Under the pieces are notes generated by a model. It made no database searches and was not told where the DNA came from. It worked only from the letters and a program-made list of their open reading frames with translations. A DNA stretch of 64,000 bases from JAPULR01 sp965238215 (GTDB lineage Bacteria; Chloroflexota; Dehalococcoidia; Lucifugimonadales; GCA-2712585). The stretch spans positions 1,364,001 through 1,428,000 of the forward strand of contig OZ250180.1 of the NCBI GenBank assembly GCA_965238215.1. Direction: 5' to 3'. A program made the position numbers and the translations under genes. This document shows positions 57,681 to 64,000 of this stretch, piece after piece. Within the stretch, counting starts at the first letter, position 1, and every line of letters begins with the position of its first letter.

Positions 57681-58980
57681 GTCTCCATCCCCCCGCTCCC
57701 TGGAAGCACTTGTTAGCGCCGTGGAACCCACGGCGGGACGGGCGCTAGCCGACGCCCTGGAGGGCAAGGACATTACGGTGGAACAGGCTATCACCCTGTT
57801 CGAAGCGTCGGGCCTGGAGTTGAACGCAACGGCGATGGTGGCCGACGAGCTTCGCCGCCGCACCGTGGGGGACCTGGTCACCTACGTGGTCAACCGCAAC
57901 ATAAACTTCACCAACGTCTGCATCAAGCGCTGCGGCTTCTGCGCCTTCAGCCGGGACCATCGAATGGAGGAGGGCTACTTCCTGCCCATATCCGAGGTTC
58001 TTCGTCGGGCCCGCGAGGCGTGGGACTTGGGAGCGACGGAGGTCTGCGTCCAGGCGGGCCTCCCTCCCCAGATGGAAGGCGACCTATATATACGCATCTG
58101 CGAGGCCATCAAGGAAGAGCTGCCCGACATCCACATCCACGGCTTCTCGCCGGAGGAGGTGCTGTACGGCGCCACCCGCTCCCGGTGGAGCATCAGAGAA
58201 TACCTCCAGGGATTGAAGGATGCTGGAGTTGGAAGCCTGCCGGGAACCTCGGCGGAGATCCTGGACCAGGAGCTTCGCGACCGGATTGCCCCGGGTAGAA
58301 TCACCACGGAACGTTGGATTGAGGTCATAACCACCGCCCACTCCCTGGGCATTCCCACCACCTCCACCATCATGTTTGGCCACGTGGAAACTAACGAGCA
58401 CAAGGCGCGGCACATCGCGCTCATCCGGGACGTTCAGAAGGCCAGCGGCGGAATCACGGAGTTCGTCCCCCTGAGCTTCGTTCATGCGGAAGCGCCCATG
58501 CACTTCCAGCAGACGGTGGACGGGCTTCGCAGCGGCGCCACCGGTTCGGAGGTCCTGAAGGTCCACGCCATCGCCCGCATCATGTTGAACAACTGGATTC
58601 CCAACATCCAGGCCTCCTGGGTCAAAGAGGGCCTGCGCGTTTCTCAACTCCTCCTCCTAGCGGGGGTCAACGACCTGGGCGGCAGCCTCATCAACGAGAG
58701 CATCTCCACGGCGGCGGGCGCTCAGCACGGTCAGCTGGTGCGGCCCTCCGAGTTTCGGCGCACCATCCGCGACGTGGGCCGGGTGCCCGCCGAGCGGTAC
58801 ACGACCTATAAGATCAAGCGGGTCTTCGACGAACACGACGACCCTCAAGACCCGTTGGACCTGCTGGAGGGCAACCTGGAGGAACGGTTCGGTTCCTACG
58901 AAAGCATGGTCCGCATGAAGGGCTTCCGCTTCGTACATCCCAAGCGACGGGACAGACCCAAGTCCCCCACCGTCCTCTAG
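57661..58980 (+). CDS. cofH: FO synthase subunit 2, CofH
   Basis: The second radical-SAM half of FO synthase, which couples a tyrosine-derived radical to the ribityl-uracil intermediate. The cluster motif CIKRCGFC follows VVNRNINFTNV. GLPPQMEGDLYIRICEAIKE and GSLPGTSAEILDQELRDRIA are family signatures, as is IPTTSTIMFGHVET. I use the ATG at 57661, 20 bases inside cofG; the ATG at 57628 would add 11 residues. Separate cofG and cofH is the archaeal/Chloroflexota arrangement; actinobacteria fuse them as fbiC. Confidence 0.94.
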   Translation: MSMLQAESPSPRSLEALVSAVEPTAGRALADALEGKDITVEQAITLFEASGLELNATAMVADELRRRTVGDLVTYVVNRNINFTNVCIKRCGFCAFSRDHRMEEGYFLPISEVLRRAREAWDLGATEVCVQAGLPPQMEGDLYIRICEAIKEELPDIHIHGFSPEEVLYGATRSRWSIREYLQGLKDAGVGSLPGTSAEILDQELRDRIAPGRITTERWIEVITTAHSLGIPTTSTIMFGHVETNEHKARHIALIRDVQKASGGITEFVPLSFVHAEAPMHFQQTVDGLRSGATGSEVLKVHAIARIMLNNWIPNIQASWVKEGLRVSQLLLLAGVNDLGGSLINESISTAAGAQHGQLVRPSEFRRTIRDVGRVPAERYTTYKIKRVFDEHDDPQDPLDLLEGNLEERFGSYESMVRMKGFRFVHPKRRDRPKSPTVL

Positions 58981-58986
58981 CGGCCC

Positions 58987-59940
58987 ATGTCGGCAACACC
59001 GGGGCCGGTCCTGGCCTTGGCCGGCGGCGTGGGCGGCGCAAAGCTGGCCCTCGGCCTTTCCCACGTCCTGCCGTCGGAAGACCTTGTCATTGTGGTTAAC
59101 ACGGGTGACGACGAGGAATTCCACGGCCTCCACGTATCGCCCGACCTGGACACCGTGATGTACACCCTGGCCGGACTGGCAGACCCGGAGCGGGGCTGGG
59201 GGCTTTCCGGTGAGACTTTCCAAGCCCTGAAGATGCTTTCGGCCTACGGCGCATCCACCTGGTTCAACCTGGGCGACAGGGACCTGGCCACCCACTTACG
59301 GCGAACCCAGCTTCTTCGAGAGGGACGGTCTCTCTCCGACGTGACGCGGGAGTTGTGCTCCCGACTGGGCATTCTTCACACGGTAGCGCCTATGACGGAC
59401 GACCGGGTTCGCACAGAAGTTGAAACTTCGGAAGGAGTTTTGGCCTTCCAAGACTATTTCGTCCGGCGTAGATGCGAGCCAGAGGCGACGGCGGTCCGAT
59501 TTCAGGGCGCCGACGTGGCGCGACCCTCTCCCACCTTTGACGAGGCCCTGAATAACGCCCGCGCCCTGATATTCTGCCCCTCCAATCCATTCCTGAGCAT
59601 CGATCCCATCCTCGCCGTGGCGGGCGTTCGAGAGCGGGTTCGCCGCTTCGACGGCCCTCGAGTGGTGGTGAGTCCCATCGTCGGCGGGGCGGCCCTCCGC
59701 GGCCCGGCAGCCAAGATGATGCGCGAGTTGGGGCATCCCATGTCCAGCGTTGGCGTCGCCCGGAAGTACCTCGGCCTCTGCGACCATTTCATCCTCGATG
59801 ACGCGGACGCCGATGATCAGGGAAAAATAAGCGCCCTCCGTATGCAGCCCCACGTCACAAACACCGTCATGAACTCCACTGAGGAAAAAATAACTTTGGC
59901 CCGGCATATTCTCCGGCTCGTCGACGCGGAAGGCGGGTAG
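58987..59940 (+). CDS. cofD: 2-phospho-L-lactate transferase (CofD/FbiA)
   Basis: Joins FO to the phospholactate (or PEP-derived) moiety from CofC to form F420-0. The 317-residue product has the N-terminal LALAGGVGGAKLALGLSHVL, VVNTGDDEEFHGLHVSPDLD, WFNLGDRDLATHL and CPSNPFLSIDPIL. It starts 6 bases after cofH. The C-terminal region ends with TEEKITLARHILRL. The enzyme adding the glutamate tail (CofE/FbiB) is not in the window. Confidence 0.95.
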   Translation: MSATPGPVLALAGGVGGAKLALGLSHVLPSEDLVIVVNTGDDEEFHGLHVSPDLDTVMYTLAGLADPERGWGLSGETFQALKMLSAYGASTWFNLGDRDLATHLRRTQLLREGRSLSDVTRELCSRLGILHTVAPMTDDRVRTEVETSEGVLAFQDYFVRRRCEPEATAVRFQGADVARPSPTFDEALNNARALIFCPSNPFLSIDPILAVAGVRERVRRFDGPRVVVSPIVGGAALRGPAAKMMRELGHPMSSVGVARKYLGLCDHFILDDADADDQGKISALRMQPHVTNTVMNSTEEKITLARHILRLVDAEGG

Positions 59941-59948
59941 CGACTCTA

Positions 59949-60593
59949 TTGGAGGTCGTGTCGATCATACCCGTGAAGCCCCTGCCGCAGGCCAAGTCTC
60001 GCATTGCCCCTTACCTGAAGGACGCCCAACGCCGCCGGCTGGTCACGGCCATGCTGCGGCGTGTAATTCGCGCCGCTCGGGAAGCGTCCGCCGAAGTCTG
60101 GGTGTTGGGCGCCGACATTTCCGCCCGAAACGTGGCCCTGGAAGAAGGGGCTGGCTGGCGTGAAGAGGCGGGGTCCGACATCAATGAAAGCCTCCGCCTG
60201 GTGTTCGAGGAGGCGTGGGCCGCCGGCAAGTCCCCCCTATTCCTGCCTGGAGACCTGCCATTCCTCCACAGCGACGAGTTGAAGGCGTTGATAGCCCGGG
60301 CGCGGGCGGACTCAAGCATAGGCGAAGACTCCGTCCCGAGCATCGTCCTTTCGCCGGCGAATAAGGGGGGCGGCACCAACGCTATCCTGATACCCCAACC
60401 ACTCCCCTTTCGGCTGCAACTGGGGCCCGACAGCCTCTCGCGCCACGTTTCGGAAGCGCGGCGACTGGGACTGGAGCCGTCGGTCTATGCCAGCCCCGGC
60501 CTTGCCAGAGACCTGGACACCTGGGAAGATTTGCAGGAATATGAGGCTCACGAGCCGGGGTTCCTGGCCCGTCTGACCAGCGAGGAGCGTTAA
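59949..60593 (+). CDS. cofC: 2-phospho-L-lactate / phosphoenolpyruvate guanylyltransferase (CofC)
   Basis: Makes the GDP-activated three-carbon donor used by CofD. The 214-residue nucleotidyltransferase fold has VSIIPVKPLPQAKSRIAPYL at the N-terminus, LFLPGDLPFLHSDELKALI and SPANKGGGTNAILIPQPLPF. TTG start 8 bases after cofD. Whether it prefers phospholactate or PEP cannot be read from the sequence. Confidence 0.93.
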   Translation: MEVVSIIPVKPLPQAKSRIAPYLKDAQRRRLVTAMLRRVIRAAREASAEVWVLGADISARNVALEEGAGWREEAGSDINESLRLVFEEAWAAGKSPLFLPGDLPFLHSDELKALIARARADSSIGEDSVPSIVLSPANKGGGTNAILIPQPLPFRLQLGPDSLSRHVSEARRLGLEPSVYASPGLARDLDTWEDLQEYEAHEPGFLARLTSEER

Positions 60594-60632
60594 CGTGACG
60601 GGTCTGATCATTCAGAAACGGAGATTTCCAAC

Positions 60633-61598
60633 ATGACTGCCGCACCGCTGAAACTTGGCGTCCTTCTACCCACAAGAGCGCTTGTAATGACGGACGAGAC
60701 GCCGAAGGACGCCAATCCGGTGCTGGAGATGGCCCTGCGCGCGGAAGCGGCGGGCCTGGATTCCGTGTGGGTCGGCGACAGCCTGTCCGCAAAGCCGCGG
60801 ATGGAGCCTCTCACCACCCTGGCCGCTCTGGCGACCCACACCCAAAGGGTGCGATTGGGGACCGCCGTCCTGCTCGGCGCCCTCCGTCATCCCGTGCTGC
60901 TGGCCCAGATGGTGGGCACCCTCGACCTGCTCTCGCAAGGGCGCGCCGTCCTGGCCGTGGGCGTAGGCGGCGCCTTCAACGAGGCTCAGAAGCAAGAGTT
61001 CCGTATCGCCGGCGTCGATCCCCGTCAGCGGGGACGTCGGCTGGAAGAAGTCGTGCAGGTGCTCAAGGCCCTGGGCACGGGGCATCTGGAATCACACCAG
61101 GGCCGTCATTTTCAGCTGGAAAACGTGTCAATGCGTCCCCTGCCCGTGCAGAAAGGCGGCGTGCCCGTCCTCTTCGCGTGCCACCTTCGCGCCAAGCGAG
61201 AGGCCCAGTTCCGAAGGGCCGCCCGGCTGGGCGACGGGTTCATCTCAATCTCCGAGCCGCCGTCGGAGTTCGCCGAAGTGGGACGACGCGTTGCCAAACA
61301 AGCCGAGGCATTCGGCCGGGACCCCGCCGAAATGGAGCGGGTCTTCTATATGACGACCAACCTGAACACCAACCCGGCCGAAGCCGAAAGGGAGGCGGAC
61401 GAGTTCATCCGCCTCTACTACGGAGTCAACATCTGGCGTGACCTGTGGGGCCCCTGGGGGCCGCCTGACCGACTGGCGGAGTCCATCCGGGCCTACGAAG
61501 CGGCGGGCGCAACCACGGTGATAGTACGGTTCGCCTCCTTTAGCCCGTTGGAGCAATTCCAGACCTTCGTAGATACAGTCTTACCTCAACTTAAGTAG
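60633..61598 (+). CDS. LLM-class oxidoreductase, probably F420-dependent
   Basis: A 321-residue luciferase-like monooxygenase-fold protein: LKLGVLLPTRALVMTDETPK, LDSVWVGDSLSAKPRMEPLT, RVRLGTAVLLGALRHPVLLA and VLAVGVGGAFNEAQKQEFRI. It follows cofC by 39 bases, so the enzyme is likely to use the F420 made by this cluster rather than FMN; that is inference from context. The substrate is unknown. The C-terminus ends GATTVIVRFASFSPLEQFQT. Confidence 0.88.
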   Translation: MTAAPLKLGVLLPTRALVMTDETPKDANPVLEMALRAEAAGLDSVWVGDSLSAKPRMEPLTTLAALATHTQRVRLGTAVLLGALRHPVLLAQMVGTLDLLSQGRAVLAVGVGGAFNEAQKQEFRIAGVDPRQRGRRLEEVVQVLKALGTGHLESHQGRHFQLENVSMRPLPVQKGGVPVLFACHLRAKREAQFRRAARLGDGFISISEPPSEFAEVGRRVAKQAEAFGRDPAEMERVFYMTTNLNTNPAEAEREADEFIRLYYGVNIWRDLWGPWGPPDRLAESIRAYEAAGATTVIVRFASFSPLEQFQTFVDTVLPQLK

Positions 61599-61692
61599 GC
61601 GAGTCGTAACGAGCAATCTGGGATTCAAACTGTTGCCTACGTCCTATCGAACATGTATACTCAAAATTTCCAAGCGATGAGGAGAACAGCCC

Positions 61693-61887
61693 ATGACGGT
61701 CGCGCCTGGGCAGCGTATCGGACACATTGAGGGCAAGTTAGATTCCCTGGCTACCAAGGCAGACTTGGGGGAGTTGCGTGAACAGTTGGCCGAGATGCGC
61801 GGAGAAGTGCGGGCAATGAGGTGGACCTTGGCTGTCGTGGGTGTTGGAATCTCCATCGTTATCCTGGCAACCCGATTCATAGGTTAG
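61693..61887 (+). CDS. Small coiled-coil protein with one membrane segment, second copy
   Basis: A 64-residue protein with a charged helix (KLDSLATKADLGELREQLAE, MRGEVRAM) followed by a hydrophobic helix (LAVVGVGISIVILATRFIG). It has the same plan as the protein at 13710-13913. The ATG is preceded by a GAGGAGAA ribosome site. Function unknown; proteins of this size may regulate a larger membrane partner. Confidence 0.55.
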   Translation: MTVAPGQRIGHIEGKLDSLATKADLGELREQLAEMRGEVRAMRWTLAVVGVGISIVILATRFIG

Positions 61888-62029
61888 GAGAAAGTCAAGC
61901 AACTATCCACTTGCTATAGCGACTCAGCGCAAATAGCATCCATTCATTGATCTGAGTATTCTCCCCATCCCTGGCCAACAAATTCGCGCTCTCTTCCGAT
62001 TGCTTCCTCCATAGAGGTGCGTTCTGCCC

Positions 62030-62572
62030 ATGACTGGTAAGACCGCCCGGATTCGCCTTTCCCCTGCTAGCCAATTCCTTGGCCTCGCCGTCGCCCTCAT
62101 CACGGTCGCCATCCTGGCCGGCTGCGAAAGCGCCCCCACCCTGGAATCGTGCGACGACGTGGCCCAGGCCACCACCCGGGGAGGCGCGGAATCGTCGACG
62201 GCGGGCCGGGGCACTTTGGTGCAGCGAGTCATCGACGGTGATACCGTGGTCCTGGCCGACGGCGCGAGGGTGAGATATATCGGCATGGATACGCCGGAGC
62301 GTGGGGAGCCGTTCTTCGACGAGGCCACCGAGTACAACCGCGGGCTGGTGGTGGGCAGGCGTATTCAACTGATAAAAGATGAGTCGGAAGCAGACCGGTT
62401 CGGGCGGCTGCTCCGGTACGTCTTCGCAGGTGATATACTGGTCAACGGGGAACTGGTGCGGGAGGGGATGGCCGAGGCCAAGAGGTACCAGCCGGACGTC
62501 AAGTTTGCCGAATGCTTCGACGCTCTGATGCAGGAAGCGGAGCGAGACCAGCGGGGCCTGTGGGCACCATAG
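62030..62572 (+). CDS. Thermonuclease-like (SNase-fold) lipoprotein
   Basis: A 180-residue exported nuclease. The signal ends VAILAGCES (lipidated Cys about residue 32). The SNase domain spans about 60-180: GTLVQRVIDGDTVVLADGAR, VRYIGMDTPERGEPFFDEAT with the catalytic Arg, then DRFGRLLRYVFAGDILVNGE and the C-terminal ERDQRGLWAP. Motifs correspond to the metal (D) and two Arg positions of staphylococcal nuclease. It would digest external DNA/RNA at the cell surface. It is convergent with the DUF4268 gene. Confidence 0.88.
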   Translation: MTGKTARIRLSPASQFLGLAVALITVAILAGCESAPTLESCDDVAQATTRGGAESSTAGRGTLVQRVIDGDTVVLADGARVRYIGMDTPERGEPFFDEATEYNRGLVVGRRIQLIKDESEADRFGRLLRYVFAGDILVNGELVREGMAEAKRYQPDVKFAECFDALMQEAERDQRGLWAP

Positions 62573-62615
62573 GGGGCCTTGGCGAATGGGCGGATTATAC
62601 CAAAGCCATCTGGTT

Positions 62616-63539
62616 CTAAAAGTCGAGGGCAATCAAGCGAGGGCCGAATACCTTCTTGAATGCCAGAAGTCTTTCGACCATCCACTCTCGAATTTCTTCA
62701 AGGGTCTCGTCGTCATCAATGCTGCCAGGCCGCACAGCGTCTATCCTGCTTGCTTTACTATTGTCTAGACGGTTCCATTCAAGGTCCTCGTTCAACTCCG
62801 ATTCGATGGCCTCCTTTTCTGTCACAAGTCGATCAAAGACGCTCTTATTGATGTCTCTATCGGCATTTTCCATAGAAAGTGTAACTCCGGCCCTACCTTG
62901 CCTTTTGAAATTTGCACTGTATGCTATACTTCCACGGCCTGAAGCGAAATTACACCAACTCTGAGGCTGTCCTTTGCGAGCCGTGGTGAATTTCTCGTCT
63001 TCCCTAAGGCGATCAATCAAAACCTGGAAGAAACTGCGGTATCGTTCCATCCTTTCGGAAATGCCTCTCGATCGATCACGCCACTCATTGGGAGAGGCAG
63101 CGAGTTTGAAATTGACTGCAGGACGGGAGTTGTCGATTCTTAGCAGTTCTATAATCACTCCAAAGAAGTGCCTATCTTCACCTTTGCGTTGATTGAGCCA
63201 ATCAAGGGCCTGCCGATGTTCCTCTCTGAATTCCCTTGCCAACCAGACTACTACACCAGCATCGTAGCCGGATGCATACGTGAGAAGCTTGCCCAAGTGG
63301 TCATGGTCAGTAGTTCCCAACTGGCTCTCAACAATTACCGTCCGGTTGCTTCCCAGGTCGTGAGCTAGGATATCCAGGGAAAATTTTCCAACGGGCGCTT
63401 CCTGTCCCCGCACCTCTAACTCCAATCCAAGGGCTTCGCCAAGGCTGGAAATGTTGCTAGCTAGCCACGGGGTAAAGTCAGACGCCTCATGGGGCCACAT
63501 CGCTTTCAGATCGACTTGTTGAATGGTTCCTAACTCCAC
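62616..63539 (-). CDS. DUF4268 protein with PD-(D/E)XK-like N-terminal domain
   Basis: A roughly 307-residue protein. The N-terminal half (KAMWPHEASDFTPWLASNIS, APVGKFSLDILAHD, VIVESQLGTTDHDHLGKLLT) has the Asp...Glu-x-Gln arrangement of PD-(D/E)XK nuclease-like folds. The C-terminal half is DUF4268 (ERMERYRSFFQVLIDRLRED and later). I choose the GTG at 63539, matching the usual family start, over the longer frame to 63575. Such proteins are found in accessory regions and have been tied to defence, but no activity is established. It stands alone. Confidence 0.78.
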   Translation of the reverse strand: MELGTIQQVDLKAMWPHEASDFTPWLASNISSLGEALGLELEVRGQEAPVGKFSLDILAHDLGSNRTVIVESQLGTTDHDHLGKLLTYASGYDAGVVVWLAREFREEHRQALDWLNQRKGEDRHFFGVIIELLRIDNSRPAVNFKLAASPNEWRDRSRGISERMERYRSFFQVLIDRLREDEKFTTARKGQPQSWCNFASGRGSIAYSANFKRQGRAGVTLSMENADRDINKSVFDRLVTEKEAIESELNEDLEWNRLDNSKASRIDAVRPGSIDDDETLEEIREWMVERLLAFKKVFGPRLIALDF

Positions 63540-63707
63540 GATAATCCCTCCAATATCGCCACGTGTGCAGACCAAGATCTATCGGTCGCCATTCGTTCCG
63601 GCGATTGTATCAGAAAGCATTAACCGGCTACTGTCGCCTCCGTCGCCGCTTCCCCAGGTGGTATACTGGCAACCGCAATTCGTTCATCCCTCCGTTAGGA
63701 GAAGACG

Positions 63708-64000
63708 TTGTATTCCATTGACCTATCGGACAAGAAGGCGCTGGTTTTTGGCGTCGCCAACCAGAAGAGCATTGCCTGGGCCATCTGCCAGTCGCTCCAC
63801 CAGGCGGGCGTCCGGCTGGGCGTCGTCTACCAGAATGAACGACTTCGCAGCCGGGCGGAGAGGCTGACCAAGGACATGGAAGGAACCCTGCTGCTCCAGT
63901 GCGACGTCACGTCGGAAGAGGAAATCGAGGATGTGTTTCGAAGGGCGGGAGAAGAGTTCGGGAGCATCGACTATCTCGTCCATAGCATCGCCTTTGCCCA
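63708..64000 (+). CDS. fabI: Enoyl-ACP reductase, N-terminal part (cut by the window edge)
   Basis: The last step of the fatty-acid elongation cycle. The visible 97 residues begin with TTG at 63708 after AGGAGAAG and read YSIDLSDKKALVFGVANQKS, IAWAICQSLHQAGVRLGVVY. They continue CDVTSEEEIEDVFRRAGEEF, then SIDYLVHSIAFA. The GVAN...SIAWAIA motif is the NADH-binding loop of FabI-type reductases, and the LVHSIAFA strand precedes the catalytic Tyr, which lies beyond the window. Confidence 0.92.
   Translation, partial: MYSIDLSDKKALVFGVANQKSIAWAICQSLHQAGVRLGVVYQNERLRSRAERLTKDMEGTLLLQCDVTSEEEIEDVFRRAGEEFGSIDYLVHSIAFA

Overview
The window is a bacterial chromosome segment of fairly high GC with dense, mostly well-recognised housekeeping genes. 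The gene content points to Chloroflexota, most like the Dehalococcoidia/SAR202 branch: an F420 block (cofG, cofH, cofD, cofC plus a luciferase-like oxidoreductase), stand-alone large and small subunits of methylmalonyl-CoA mutase, several acyl-CoA dehydrogenases, ADP-independent acetyl-CoA synthetase, RNase J, a DUF1385 protein and many small toxin-antitoxin genes. This placement is inference from gene content; no rRNA or tRNA gene was seen.

Layout. 1-2.2 kb: a cut lipoprotein gene, then rplU-rpmA-rpmE-DUF1385. 2.2-6.4 kb (minus): mscS-methyltransferase-hisF-HAD-hisIE, tightly packed. 6.4-7.8 kb: small island DUF4160-DUF2442-DUF2283 between near-identical direct repeats, then palindromic repeats. 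7.8-14.8 kb: RraA-like protein, acs, a HicB-like protein, a methyltransferase gene broken by an in-frame TGA, citrate synthase, an orphan hicB with a hicA stub, rsmG. 15-23.4 kb: a RAM-domain protein and the acyl-CoA/propionyl-CoA block (three acyl-CoA dehydrogenases, mutase large subunit, epimerase, B12-binding subunit), interrupted by a low-GC GIY-YIG/membrane-protein insertion. 23.4-30.5 kb: DUF177-rpmF-fabD-nusB-acpP behind a near-consensus promoter, then UDG, RNase J and FtsK. 30.5-34.6 kb (minus): coiled-coil protein, Mrp and its MIP18-like partner, uvrB. 34.7-36.1 kb: a putative RelE-like TA pair and a complete hicAB with palindromic operator.

36.3-45.2 kb (minus) is the most unusual part: three related lipoprotein genes (LP1, LP2, LP3). 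Each has an almost identical signal peptide, a long Pro/Thr tandem-repeat stalk and a zinc-peptidase-like domain. LP1 and LP3 carry a peptidase-MA-like HExxH module and prealbumin-like C-terminal domains. LP2, which is frameshifted, carries CARDB-like domains and a metzincin-like module. The gaps between them hold decayed fragments of the neighbouring genes (the ends of ruvA, hicB and uvrB), so the array appears to have grown by repeated segmental duplication between uvrB and ruvA.

45.3-54.9 kb: ruvA-ruvC-yebC, khpA-rpsP, an orphan HigA, rimI, a heterodimeric ABC exporter with one degenerate ATP site, and ruvB. 55-56.2 kb: two PaREP1-like genes carrying three copies of one domain. 56.3-61.6 kb: F420 synthesis genes and an F420-type oxidoreductase. 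61.7-64 kb: a small membrane protein, a lipoprotein nuclease, a DUF4268 protein and the start of fabI.

Four families of short palindromic repeats are scattered through the intergenic gaps, often stacked. Several loci keep coding capacity in frame across a stop codon (11520 TGA; 18958 and 19132 TAG; 42805 TAG), and two genes seem to lack an ATG/GTG/TTG start (fabD, DUF2442). These may be true decay, rare start codons or sequence errors.
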